This document shows, in pieces, positions 30,754-43,757 of a stretch of DNA of 64,000 nucleotides. Below the pieces are notes generated by a model. It ran no database searches. It had not been told where the DNA came from and was given only the letters and a program-made list of their open reading frames with translations. How positions within the stretch are numbered: position 1 is the stretch's first letter; each line of letters starts with the position of its first letter. The stretch is from NCBI GenBank assembly GCA_034620365.1, contig JAQGEQ010000186.1, positions 1,817,223-1,881,222 on the forward strand, written 5' to 3'. The DNA comes from Pegea sp. RAD2-039 (Eukaryota; Chordata; Thaliacea; Salpida; Salpidae). The translations under genes and the position numbers were made by a program.

Positions 30754-33700
30754 ATGAATCTCTATTGTAAATATAGTTTGTTTTGCTTTATTTTATTGGC
30801 ACAACAAAATGTTTCTGAAAAGTATGACAAAAGTGATTTAGACTACTATAAGTAAGTTTTTGATATTTCTTTATTTTGTAGAAGATTTTAAAACATTTAA
30901 AATTATTTACTGCTAGTGATATTTAAAACCAATATGTATATATAACTTCTCTGTTGAAGTAGGCCATTATTATGATTGAGAAAGCTTTTTATTCTATAGA
31001 TATTAATGTTATACAAATTTTTATCAGAAACAAAGTGATTTCAATGTTTTATCATGCTTATGATGGATATTTAAATCATGCTTACCCATATGATGAGCTT
31101 CAACCACTTACATGTAATGGTGTTGATACTTGGGGTAGTTATTCTTTAACTTTAATTGACTCACTGGATACATTATTGGTAAGAATAAAATTTAGCTCAG
31201 TTTTCAACTTATTCATAATCTATAGTTTTTAAGTCAACTATAGTTTAATTTTTGTTGTAGGTAATGAAAAATTATACAGAATTTAACAGAGTAGTAGAAA
31301 TTTTGCAAAAGCATATTAAATTTAATGAAGATATAAATGTTTCTGTGTTTGAGAGCAATATAAGAGGTGATATAATCCATTTTTCTTCTTAAGTTTCTAT
31401 AAACTATTTATATAATTAAATTTAACATTTTGTTGTTATAAAACTCTAACAACTTAGTGCAGTTCAGCATTTGATTATTCTTATTAGTATTATGACTAAA
31501 TTGTCTTATCTTAGTTATTTAGACTACCCAGCAGCAAATATAACTTATTTGTCTTAAAATAAGCTGAAATATAATAAATAGTTTCAAGTTCATTTACACA
31601 AATTTATATTACTTCTTATTAGTTTTAGGTGGATTATTATCTGCACATTTGTTATCTAATAAAGCAGGAGTTTTGTTGAACCCTGAGTGGCCTTGTTCAG
31701 GCCCTTTATTGGATATGGCAATCGCAATCGCAGATAAACTCTTACCTGGTGAATATTGAAATGATAAAATAATTCTAATTATCAAATTATTTATTTTTTA
31801 AATCTTATCAATAACTCTCTCTATCTGTTATTGAAATAGTTATACTTGCAGTATAGTAAATGTATTTATCAGTTTTATCAAAAATAGTTGATCAAAAATA
31901 GTCCTGGCAACGAGATGAACTAGTAATTAAGTCATAGTTGTTACCTATTGAACATGGAAAGTATCTTCTCAACTCATGGTGAATAGCGCCACAGCATTGT
32001 GGTCGCTTCAGCAAGCGTCCAGGCTGTAGGAGTAAACCCAGACAGAAAATCTACAACTAGTTGACCTCAATGTCCCTGGTCACTGAGCCTTGTCATCAAG
32101 TATAAGATGTAAACGGTGGGAATGGTACAATAGAATTGCGTTCATGAGGGTATGTGAGTTGGCATCTAATAGATTTATAGCGATGGTGGCAGCAGGTAAC
32201 GTCTGAAAGCCACACTTACGATTCGACTTCTAAGTGTGAGTAGGAGACGACAGCAGCACCTGGCAGTAAAAGATTATCAAAAATAGATAGAATGAAATGT
32301 TATTGAGTCTTCGACAAAACAAAAATATTTATTATTCTACTTTTTATGTTTTTATTTCAAGTTTCAATTTACAGCTTTCAATACACCAACTGGTATGCCC
32401 TTCGGTACAGTGAATCTTGCTAAAGGAGTTAATGCCGATGAGACACCAATCACCTGTACTGCTTGTGTAGCAACCTACATCCTTGAATTTGGTACTTTGT
32501 CTCGACTAACTGGTGATAGAAGATACGAAGAAGTAGCTTTGAAAGCCATTAAAGCTCTTGATAGCTTTAAATCTTCTATTGGATTGGTAGTTATTTCCTG
32601 AAGTTGTATTTAAACACAAGTTGAAAGATTTTGTTGGTTTGTAGGTTAGTGATCATATAAACACTTCCAATGGTAAATGGGTTGGCTCGAATTTTGGGAT
32701 TGGAGCTGGAATTGATTCTTATTTCGAATATTTATTTAAAGGATCCGTTTTACTTGAAGATCCACAACTTTTGTCACTTTTCAAAGGTTTTAAATTCAAT
32801 TTTTTATCAAAGATATAACAACTTCATATTTCAAATTACTATCATCTAACTTTCATAAAAAATTTCATCTTTTTTGTAGAGTATTATTCAGCAATTAATA
32901 AATACAACAAACAAGGAGACTGGTATATGTGGGTGAATATGGATAAGGGCTTTGTTACTTTACCTATACAACAATCACTAGAAACATTTTGGCCTGGCTT
33001 GCAAGTAAGTTCTCTTCATTCATCGAATGATTAAAGTGTTCTGAGTTAGTTAAAAGCATGAAGCTTTTATCTGTTTACTTTATAGACATTGTATGGTGAT
33101 GTTGAACCCGCATACCGAACATTACTCAATTATTATGAAGTTTGGAATAAGTATGGAGCTTTGCCTGAATTCTATAATATACAAAAAGCTGAACCTGTTG
33201 ATCATAGAGAGGGCTATCCTCTTAGACCTGGTTAGTTTGAAAATGATGAAAGTTTTAATCTTTTTGTGTCTTCAAAACTAAATTTAAACTTTTAAAAATA
33301 ATTTGTGCTGAAAACCGGTTTTATCTTCAAAATTTTTATTTTTGTTCAAATGATTTCAACAGAACTTATTGAAAGTACTTTGTATATGTATCGAGCAACT
33401 AAAGATCCAATTCTTCTTAATTTTGGCAAATCGATGATTGAAATGATTGAAAAAGTTGCAAAAACTCCATGTGGATATGCTACAGTAAGCAAATACCCTA
33501 CAAATTCCTCCAGTGAAGCAAATGATTGCATCTCATTAAAAGAATGATCAAAAAGAGAAGATTAAACAATATATTTCGATTTCCCATCATTTTCTAGATT
33601 TGTAGTAAAGATTGATGTGCATCTTACTTCAAATAGGTCTCTTTCATTTTTTAAATGTTTTTTTGTAATTTTCAGATAAAAAATGTTCTTAACCATCAAC

Positions 33701-34492
33701 TTGATAATCGAATGGAAAGTTTCTATCTTTCTGAAACATTGAAGTATTTATATCTTCTGTTTGATGAAGATCACTTTCTAAACAACCCTCAACCATATAT
33801 ACACACTTTTCCATCAAATAACCAGCAATGTGTAATGGGAACAGGTGAATTTCTCTCATTTTTTTGTAAATTATTTCATGAAATTTATTTTCAATTTTCT
33901 ATTAACTTTATTTTAAAATAGAAATGATTTTGATGAATATATTTTTACAAAAAAATTTTTATACAATTTTAACAGTTTCTATTTTGAGATTTTAAATTAC
34001 TAAAATTAATTTTTTTCATAAATTTATAAAAATTATTTCACTTGAAAAATATCTAATTTATAAATTACTAAATATAATTGTGAAAAATTAAACTTTTTAT
34101 TCAAAATTCGCATCATTATCTTTACTAAAAACATTTTTTAGATATTTTGTATCCTAGCTTTCTTTCAATTAAGTCACCCAACTATTTTGATGCGACTGAA
34201 AAATTCTAATCTTTATCTTAATTGATACAATTTTATTAAATCTTCATTAGGATATATTTTCAACACTGAAGCACATCCAATAGACTTTGCTGCTTTAAAA
34301 TGTTGTCAAAAAAGACGATCAACAAAAGATAAAGATCTTCAAACTCTTCTTAATCTAGCTGATCAACTACAATCTTCTTCTGAAAAAAACTTTGTTCCTG
34401 AAAAATCTGGAAACTGGTCTGAGATGAATTGTAAATCTCAACCTTACTACTCAAAACTGTTGAAGCTTGGTCAGATTTATTCCGATGATTAA
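30754..34492 (+). CDS. EDEM2: EDEM2-like ER degradation-enhancing alpha-mannosidase (GH47)
   Basis: Trims mannose from misfolded glycoproteins in the ER lumen and starts glycan-dependent ER-associated degradation. Eleven exons join to 545 residues: 30754-30851, 31028-31178, 31261-31366, 31623-31748, 32375-32586, 32645-32786, 32880-33004, 33086-33230, 33363-33484, 33676-33844, 34251-34492. An N-terminal hydrophobic stretch (residues about 7-17) serves as signal peptide. GH47 motifs run in order: [91 protein letters not shown] and the calcium-site NTEAHPID. Similarity is strongest to EDEM2 ([18 protein letters not shown]) and continues to its C-terminal end ([13 protein letters not shown]). It has no ER-retention tetrapeptide, as in EDEM2. 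One intron carries an inserted element (31876-32286). Confidence 0.96.
31876..32286. mobile_element. GC-richer insertion with 12-bp target-site duplication in an EDEM2 intron
   Basis: About 375-390 bases, clearly less AT-rich than the surrounding intron, are bounded by identical TATCAAAAATAG copies at 31876-31887 and 32275-32286. A further copy of most of this word lies at 31891-31901. No ORF, terminal inverted repeat or poly(A) tail was found, which fits a SINE or other non-autonomous element. A 20-base core (32067-32086, minus) recurs with 18 of 20 matches at 48487-48506 inside a PNUTS intron. Confidence 0.65.
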
Positions 34493-35766
34493 AAACTAGA
34501 AAATTATTATTTAACAAAAAAATGTTAGATGCTCATTGAAAATTCTTTTTTCTTGATGCATTTATTATTGCAGGAATAAAACAAGCATTGTGTTTCTAAC
34601 TTCATAAAACTAAAAATTGTCAAATGGCCTTTCTTGTAATTTATGTTTTTTATTTTTTCTTTTGAATTACAAATAACTTTTAAACCTGTTTTTCTGTCAG
34701 ATATTTAAAATATGTTTTGTTATGAAACCTGTTCAGTTTAAATCCCAAAAACAATTGCTTGCTAAAATATTTTGCACAGACTAGAATTATTAATTTCATA
34801 ATTTTTTTAGTGAAATATGTAAAAAAGAAACTTTTCATAAAATTGTTGCAATATGCTTTTTTAAATTGATACGTTTAGTAAGAAATAAACCAGAATTATT
34901 TTACTTTAGGTATTTTTTAACTGATTCAATTCTCATTTCTGTTTGCTAGAAAGAGGTTTGTGTTTTAAGATGTCATCTTACAGCGCTTTAATGTTAAAAT
35001 AGCTTGTAATAAAACCACAATTTATTCAAATCCTACGTAAAAAACAATTTAATAAAAAAAAACGTATTTATTTAGCTACATTATTAAACTTATCCTAAAT
35101 TAAAAATTATCTTATTAAGATCCACCGACCTCAATCAATGTTTCATCTTACAACCAAATCCGATGTAATTATAGAATCGCTTACAGTAGAAGCAAAGCAA
35201 AATCTTTTTTCAAGACTAAATAACAAAAAATCATTTTTAGGTTGATGATTATGAAGTAGCTTTTACTGTTGTTGGAAATTTACTTTTTAAATATCAAGTC
35301 CAAATTTTTAAAAAATGTTTACAAAAAATAGCTTGCTGTTTTTTAATAACAAAATAATAATTTTAAAAACAAATCCGATGTAATTATAAAATAAAATAAT
35401 AATTTTAGAATAATAATGTTTTAGTATATTAAAAGCCATTTTGATCATGTGTGACCTATCTACAAAATAAGTTTTTGTTTTTAAATGCAAAAATTTGTCA
35501 TCAACTTTACAACGTATAAAGCTTAAAAAAAGGTTGAGGTTGTGAATAAAATTATATGACTTAATTTGGATTTTTAGTCTCTCAGTTATTGTAAAAATAA
35601 CATTTCTTAAAATTTTTTTATTAGTTGTAGATGTACTTTTGTAAAATACATTATTATATATTTTTGTTTTATTTATGCATATTTGTATATAAGATTGATA
35701 ATAAATTAATTAAAAAGATTGTTTATTTTTAGCATTTAAACTTAATAGTATCAGTAAAGACTTGAA
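34493..35766. other. Intergenic stretch, EDEM2 to NDUFB3
   Basis: AT-rich, no exon seen. AATAAA at 34575-34580 is the likely EDEM2 poly(A) signal, 83 bases past the stop. Confidence 0.55.
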
Positions 35767-36930
35767 ATGGGAGCTGGAGGTGCTTCAGAATGGACAAATC
35801 TTCCTAAAGATTTAAAACCACACTGGAGGTATCTTTGAAATTAAATTTTTTAACTTTATAAGACTCTATACAACATGAATAACATTTTATATATTTTTTA
35901 AACGTTTCCATAATAACATTATAAAAATATTATCTGTAATTTCTTATATTTAATTTTTTTAAAGTTATTTGGTTTAATAAATCTGTAAATTGCCAATTAA
36001 TTCTTAAATGTTTTATTAAGTCTGTTTGTTACTATAATTTGTCATGTTCAAAAATTATTCTTGAAATATTTGTTCTTATCTTTATGAAGGTCTTAAAATG
36101 ATCAAGGTGATAATAATAATAATATAAATAAAATTATTTCTTAAAATGATAAATAGTATGATCAGTTTTTTAGTTCTTTGTTCAAAATTAAGTGAAACTT
36201 TATTTTTTTATTTTATTTTATATTCTATTTTAGTAATGATTTCATAAATTATTATCACTAGCATTTTATTAGAAAAAAATAAGTTTAAGTACAAAGAATT
36301 TTAAAACTTTTTTAGTAGATAATTATATTATTAAAAACATTTTTTTACAAATGGAATAATTAATTATAAAAACTATTTTATCGGATTTAATTTTCAAACA
36401 TTCTTTGCTACTATTACATTTAATCCAATTAGTTTGTATATTATCAAATTTAACCTTTTTATTATTCTAGTTTTTAATTGTAATATTTGTTAAGATATGA
36501 TTTGGAGAGAAGCATTTCTTTTTAATCTTTTTATTAATTCTTTTTTTTTAATTGAATTTTATTTAACTTCTTTATTTTTTATGATTTTTTAAATTTAAAA
36601 CAATTTAACTTCGCTGCATTTCATTCACAAAAAAGTTCTCAACAGTTCTTGGAAAATAGAAGGAACTCCTTTAGAGGAGGTCGAGAAGAGACTCGCTGCA
36701 AAAGGTCTTCGTGATCCTTGGTTAAGAAATGAAGTCTGGAAGTTCCAGCCAGCTTTTTCAACCTTCAAAGTAATTTATTAATTTTTTTTTTAAATCAATT
36801 TTCATTAAATGCTCCAAACATCTTTCAACAGAGATTTCGGACTGGATTAACCTCTGGATTCGTGATTTTTCTTGGTTTATATGCCGTTGAAAGAGTTTAC
36901 TTTCCTGAAAGACTTCATCCTCATCATTAA
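35767..36930 (+). CDS. NDUFB3: NADH dehydrogenase 1 beta subcomplex subunit 3 (complex I B12)
   Basis: An accessory subunit of respiratory complex I in the inner mitochondrial membrane. Three exons (35767-35828, 36646-36769, 36832-36930) give 94 residues, close to the usual 95-100. The family core [20 protein letters not shown] followed by [10 protein letters not shown] is diagnostic. A single membrane helix ([12 protein letters not shown]) precedes a short basic, His-rich C-terminus. The first intron (36-kb position) is unusually long for this region, at 817 bases. The poly(A) signal AATAAA is at 37051-37056. Confidence 0.96.
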
Positions 36931-38409
36931 TTATTAACAACTGTTTTCTTTTTTCAAAAAAGCTTTCAGATGTCGTTTATTCAATACAAATCAACTCAAA
37001 TTCTGTTTGTGTGGTTTTAAAACTAAAGTTGAAAACTTAAAGTTTTTTTAAATAAATTTTCATCAATAAAATAAAACTTTTATAAACAATTTGCTTACTT
37101 AAGACAAAATTTTAAAGTTGAAAATAAGTTAGCTTTTTTATTTATAAAAAGTTGTGAAATTTGCTTATAAAATTTACGATAAGTTTTTAGCTTCAGTAAA
37201 TTGTGTTGCAAACATCGAGTCTTAGGTTACAAAAAAAACTTTGAAATTATTCTTTCAAAAAGTCACCACTCAATTTATGTGTAAAACTTAAAAGGTGGGA
37301 AAGTTTTGTTGCGTTAACATGTTGATCCGTGCAATATGTTAGTGGAAGCAACCTCTTACTTAATGAGCAATCTGATCTTATTGCTGAGTGAAGTATAGAC
37401 CACAACTTCTAAGGTAGTGTTCGGATTTCTAGAAAAAAAGAAAATAAGGTGAATTTCAATTAAATTAAAGATATAAACTTGGTCCCTAGGGATTATTTCT
37501 TGCATTTTTTTTTATAGATTTATAAAAGAAATTTTACTTGAGTATAATAAACAGCCGTAAAATAAAAGAAGTTTTATTTGTTTCTCTTTTTGTTGTTGTA
37601 ATTTTTCTTGGTGTCGTTATTCATTGTTTCAAATTAAATTTTTGTAAGATATTTGATAAAATTCAACAATTAGTTTTAAAATTTTTGTAAAGATGAACAA
37701 AACCAGCTGTTTGATAAGTTTTTTGAGGTTGTGTTAGTAATTTGATTGTAGACCTTTTCTACAGTAGAATCATTTTTTTTGTTATAGCAAAATTTAAAAT
37801 CATAAAGCTGTATTTAGTCGAATCTAGAATTTTTTATAACACCAATAAAACTGTTTTTTTATATATTTGTGTATCTATTAGTCATTTATATAAAAAAATT
37901 TTGACTAATTTTTACAAGAGTTGTAGAAATTTTTTAGAAATGATTATTGGAAAAGTATCTTTCATTATTTTCTAAAGGTAACCTTATCACTTGGCGTACA
38001 AAAAACTCATTATAGATATTATAGAAACGTTTAGCCATTTATAACAGTAATTATTTTCAATTACTACCATTTGATTAAAGAAAAAGTAATAAAATAAGGT
38101 TAGAAAATACTATTTAGCTAATTTACATAATTAATTTATATTTTGATTAATTAGGTGCATGACAAAATATGACCACAAAGGTGTATTGTCAAGTTTTAAT
38201 TATTTTGTTTGTTACCGCAATGTTTTATAATCAATGTTAGATATTTTTTATCAATTTTCTAGCAAATTTGTTTATTAACTGGCAAATTAAACTAAATTTT
38301 GAACATTCATTATTTATTTGTGATTTAATTGATGTCTTTTTATCTTCACTTTCATTATTTAAAGATTAAATCAAACTATTTTTTATGCTTGATGATAGGT
38401 ATTTAAGTA
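36931..38409. other. Intergenic stretch, NDUFB3 to MEI1-like gene
   Basis: AT-rich except for a GC-richer patch at about 37290-37440 without coding potential, possibly an old repeat. The 77-codon ORF at 37742-37975 has random AT-rich composition. Confidence 0.5.
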
Positions 38410-41400
38410 ATGTGTGACTTTCACGGTATTAATTGGATCATTCCAACAGAAAAGTATGGTCAGCAATGCTTCGTATGCATACTAAAACTTCTCGAAAATC
38501 CAAGTTAGTGTTTGAAGTAATAATTTGCTAAGTTTGTATTGACCTATTTGCTTATTAGATTATAATAGTTTTAATTAATGTATTTAAACTTCAAATTATT
38601 TTTGTTACTTCTCTTAATAGTAAAAAGCTTAATTTAATTAATTATCAATAACACTTTATTTACTCAAAACATCGTTAGTTGTGTTTTAACAATTTGATTA
38701 TTCCTTTTATTTGTCTGCAATAGACATTAAAAAAGTTTACTTTTAACTAAATAAAGATTATTATTTTGATTTACGTTGAAAAACGTGTCATCGTAATTAT
38801 TATTTTGCGTGATTTAATCAGAAAATTGGATATTTATTTATTTAGATGAGTCGTTTACTTGTCGAAGAAATACTATGGAGATGCTGCTGGAGATGTTTGC
38901 TGAACAAATAGATGAAGTCAACAAAGTAGTTAATGATGAAGATGCTTTGTGTCATTCAGTAAAAATCCTCATTTTTTTGATATTTCAACTAGATGATAAA
39001 TCTCTTGTATGTCATCTCTCTAAAGGTTTGCTTAAATTAGTGCTAAAGTTTAGATATGATAAATTTTGAGTGTAAAAAAAAGCATTTGCGTTTTTTCATT
39101 TTTCATTATAATAAACAACTAATCATAACTAAATAATTTATGAACTCAGAAATATTTTCAGTATTTGCTACTTTAGCTACTAAATACGTTTGAATAAATC
39201 TCTGATTTTTCGATGACAAACTAGTTAAGCACAAAAGATAATAATTACTTCTGATTTTTATCTAGTCTTAAATGTTCTGCTTATATAAATATATTTTCTT
39301 AAACACATCAAACTAACATCTAACTTTAATTTGTTTTCATTTTAAATTGTCTCTTTATTAAATCAACAAACGTACATTTCCTATGAAAGTTCTTTTATAC
39401 AACTGTTTTATGTTCAGGAGTTATAAACTTGGCTGAAACTTATAGTTACAAGATACTGGAATGTTTAATGGAAGAAGTTATGAAATTATGCTTTGAAGCT
39501 TCTAATTATAAAAGTTGTTTGGTTTTGTTTGAGTTGTTATCTCAAGTACTTAATGAAACAACTCCAGCATTTTTCAATATCATTCAAGGTGGGTTTATTC
39601 TAAATACATTAAACTTTTTAAATCATACAATTTTTGTCATGAGATTTCATTGAGCTATAAATTTAAGTTTTTTATTTGTAGCTTAATTTTTGAAATAATT
39701 GAGTTACAAATGTGAAGTTGTTGTATATGATGAGGTACTAACACTTATACTTTGATTAGTTCAAAAATTTCAAGAAAAAAGTTCATGAAAATAACTAGAA
39801 ATTATTTGGCTTTAAAGTGTAACCAGTTTTTGAGTTTGATTCAATTGATGAATATTCAAAATGAGTTTTTATTTTTTTAGATGATTTAATTACTTTCATT
39901 ATTGACGGTTTGAAATTTCCTGAAACGCAAACAAGACTTGTAGTACTCAAAATTGTCAATCTTCTGATGAATTTCAGTTTATATTACAACAATCAACTCT
40001 CATCCCACTTTAAAGATGTTTATTCAAACGTTTATAGCATCATTTCACTATCAGACTCTCCACAAGTATCTTTCTGATCAAAGTTACCTCAAAATTTGTA
40101 AATTTATTTCCATCAGATCCTTTTGCAATGTCTTTCCTTGTTAAAAGTCGCTGCATCTTCAACTAACTTCATCAGTTGGATCTTAATGTCTGAAACTGAA
40201 GAAGACATCGGATTTGGTGATCTTATCACATCCTAAACATCATCTCATAATCATCTTGATCAGATCGTAAAATCAAAGACTTCTTCATCGTCCTCAAGAA
40301 GATCTTCCACATCAACGACTCCAATTTAATCATGTGCAGCATCCAGTTGATCTCGCATCTCGCCAATCATCCTGATCTTGTTCCTCATCTACTTCAAACC
40401 AATTTAATTGAATTTGTTTACGACAAGTTACGAGCGACTATTGATGTCGATTTGATGACGTAAGTGATTAAGCTCACTGATTGGTTGTTGATTTTGATGA
40501 CGTCAGAGAGGTGTATGATCTGCTGATGAAGATGACGAAGGAAGATCTGTTCTTTTCCGATTGCTATGCCATGCTAGGTTAGATGAGAAATGATTTTTTG
40601 TCTTCTACATCATTTATATTTAAGGAATGACTTCATTGTGTAAGAGTCTTGATAAGTTACTCGAAGACAAACAACACGACGCCGTTGTTAAAGGGTAACC
40701 ATGACGATAACGATGATGACGTCATCAGTTTCATTTCTATTTTTTTCAGATTGAAAATTTTGAGGAATATCTTGAAAAGGTGAGCTCGCCACCTAGTGAC
40801 TGGAATAAACTTTTACAAATCTTCAGACATCAACCAATCGCCAGCAGCTTGAGTATATTTGATCAACTTCATCAAACCATTGATGACGTCATCACAAGTG
40901 GAGTTTCATCGCTCGTGTTAGAAGGTGTCGACGCAGCTGCCGAGTTTATTCAGTGAGTTAGTCACGTGATGAGTTGTTAGTCACGTGATGAGTTGTTAGT
41001 CACGTGAGGTGACGTCCTTATAATTACAGCATCCAGCACGTTCCTTTTCCGCTTCCGGAAGTTGAACTTCTTCTGCTCACTGAGCACATCAACTCGTGTG
41101 TACTCGACCATGTCGAACAGGTGTGACGTCATACCAATCAACAACGCGTAACTACTTTTAACTTACAGCTGAAGAAACACGCGAACGATCGTAATGACGT
41201 CATCGACGCTCTACTTATCCATCTGCTTCGATTCTTTGACAACAGCTTCAAGTAGGAACCCTTCCACCCTCTTTATCCTCGAATCCGTCTTCAGTTTGTT
41301 TACAGAATCCTCGGAAGATTCCAAGCTGCTGATTGGATTGTTGGAGGGATTGGGACACACTTGGCTCCCTCTGATCATCAATCAAGGTCCCTCATCCCAA

Positions 41401-43728
41401 CTCCTTCAACATCTACTTGTGTGTCTCACTCCTAAGATCTCATTATCGACCCCTGCATCACGACATCTTTGGATGCAAGCGAGTAAATATAGGGTTGATG
41501 ACATCACTCATTACGTCATCATCACTGTTTGTTGCTAGGCAGCAGTGAGTTTTTGACGATGGTTGTCATGTCAATTAGCAACTGCAGCAACAGGTGGTAA
41601 TGACGTCATCAACGCGATTCTTATTAGTTGCTGATTGGCAGATATCTGATTGATGAGTTTCTTTTTGAACTTCTTTCTGTCTTCTTTGAGATTTATGAGA
41701 TCAAGATCAGTGATAAAGATCAGAAAGATCTTATACAAGGATTACAATCTTTTAATGAAGGTCTTTGATCTTTAATCATTTTATCATCTTGTAATATTTC
41801 ACCACTAGGTGGAGCACTATCGGAACTCTATTTACATCTCAACACAGCGCCCTCTAGTGCTTCAACTCAACACGCTGCTGTCATCAGCTTATTGGCTCTC
41901 TCCGCATTGCGCCGTCAGCTGTTAGTCTCTTTAAAGCTCCACAAACTCTTAAACTGATCTTTTGTAGTTTCACTGATCAAGAGAAGTTGAAGAAGATCTT
42001 AAGAGACTTCATCTTCCAAGATTTGACTTGTTTGCCAATCTATCTTCTTCAATTACTTCTTCTTCTCTACTCCGTCAGTTTCTCATCTTCAAATTCGAAG
42101 ATTTAACTTTTGATCTTTTTGTTTAGATTTGTTGTGAAGATCAACTGGATGCTGAGATCCCTACCTCTATCATTGATTTCTTATTCCATGAAGATAAACT
42201 CTTCCAATTGCAACATCCTGCAATCTTCTCAATGATCTTGATGTGCTCTTCAATTCAACCAAGGATCAAGAAGCAAGGAGTTGGTTCATTATGAAGAGAT
42301 CAGCTGATTTCTATCAGATCTTCCTCAGATCCTTATTTGGATGTCTTCAAATAATCCCGAAGATCTTGAAACTCTCATGGGACTGACTCTCCTAAGAAGA
42401 GATCTTCTTCATCTTCTATTTGTAGGTGATCTTTAAATCCAAAACATCTGTTTCCTAGAAACTTTTTCAGCAAGTGATCTCTGCATCTGAGGACTCTGCT
42501 CTTCTTCACAAACTGATTTTAATTCTCGGTAAAGGAGTAGAAGAGTGTATCCAATATGATGAAGATCGGAATCTCTACATTTCTACAATCTTTCAAAATC
42601 TTCCCGATCTCACTGATCACTTACTGGATGATTTTAAAGGTTGATATTTGACCACTAGATGGCGTTATCATCTAATTCTTCATCTTCATCAGAGGACTCG
42701 TCAGGATCAACATCTAAAGATGCTCTCGATCTTCTTTATCACGTCATCTCTACAGACATCGAAGGAATTGAAGTTTATCAAATACGTCTTCTCAAACAAG
42801 GTGACGTCATCATCAGGTTGTGACGTCATCGTCTGTAAGCAATCTTCGCAGTTTTTGAAGTGATTTGTGAATTGAGTAGCGATGACGTAGTTGCTGGTGA
42901 CGTCATCAGCTCGACGTTAAAGTTGATTGGATTGATCTTAGAAAAGATTCAAATCCAGGAATCAGGTCTTCAACTTGATCTTCATCTTTCAAAGTTTTAT
43001 TCTTCCAAATTTTTTAGATTCTTTTTTCACTGCTGAAAAAGTCGCAAAATTTTTCGGATTTCTTCAAAATCTTCTTCAAATTGAGAAGATGAAGAACAAT
43101 CCCGTTGTTTGTAGCAATCTTTATGATCTTTTCTCCATCCTCATCCGATCTTCCTTCGGATCGGTAATAATCATCTTTTATCTGTTAATTGATGAAGATC
43201 GAATCTTTTACAGAATTCAGAAAAGCAAATTGAGGTTGATCTTCATCTTTTACTTGACTCTATTTCATGCAATGTGTCTTCCGACTCTCTTCAAGGTAAC
43301 ATCTTCATCACGAAGACTCAACACAAACACTTTCTCTTCCAAGCATCTATCTTCCACTTATGGTCTTCTATATTTGATGCCAACCTCCAAATCGATCCCA
43401 TCAAACTGAAATTTGATGAAGAAGATCACCAATTAACCAATCATCAATTGATCCTTATCTGGACTTGCTCCATCAACTCTCTTCTAAAAGTATCTTCAAC
43501 ATCCTCCCAAACTCTTCTTCATCTTCCTCTTTTCAGGCAACCTCACATCTTCAGCAAGCTTCTATCAGATGTTTGTTATCTTTTCTCAAATTTGCTGCAT
43601 CTAATCTTCCAAAGATCAGTTTTAGTTTCTTCATCAATTCACCTTGGTTGAAATTCATTTTATCTTCACCTCAGTTCATGTCATCCGACGAGGTAGAGAT
43701 GTTCAAAGAGCTACAAATCACTCCTTGA
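38410..43728 (+). CDS. MEI1: ARM/HEAT-repeat protein resembling meiosis inhibitor 1 (MEI1)
   Basis: MEI1 is needed for meiotic double-strand break formation in mammals. Twenty-five exons join in frame to 1,069 residues (mammalian MEI1 about 1,250): 38410-38503, 38846-39025, 39418-39588, 39881-40065, 40117-40216, 40264-40459, 40507-40577, 40625-40694, 40750-40779, 40827-40952, 41030-41120, 41169-41251, 41295-41482, 41539-41561, 41628-41760, 41809-41920, 41968-42073, 42127-42279, 42329-42421, 42471-42639, 42693-42800, 42852-42965, 43018-43163, 43214-43489, 43537-43728. The whole product is helical, Leu-rich repeats without catalytic motifs. From recalled family sequence, the N-terminal pattern W(I/L)(I/L)P..C...L.LL..P lines up with MEI1, as does the later ELYLHLNTAPSSASTQHAAV segment, but identity is low. 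Any other ARM-repeat protein is the alternative. Exons 14 (23 bases) and 9 (30 bases) are the least certain. From exon 4 on, most introns are 43-66 bases. Confidence 0.72.
40498..42905. promoter_or_regulatory. Cluster of nine TGACGTCA palindromes inside the MEI1-like gene
   Basis: Perfect TGACGTCA (the CRE/ATF core) occurs at 40498, 40717, 40884, 41124, 41195, 41601, 42802, 42821 and 42898, in introns and in exons alike. CACGTG-containing words recur at about 40962-41008. This is a sequence observation; whether any copy binds a factor is unknown. Confidence 0.6.
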
Positions 43729-43751
43729 TCTTTTGTGTTCAAAGATTTTCC

Positions 43752-43757
43752 AATAAA
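43752..43757 (+). terminator. Poly(A) signal AATAAA of the MEI1-like gene
   Basis: Hexamer 24 bases after the TGA at 43726-43728. Confidence 0.7.
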
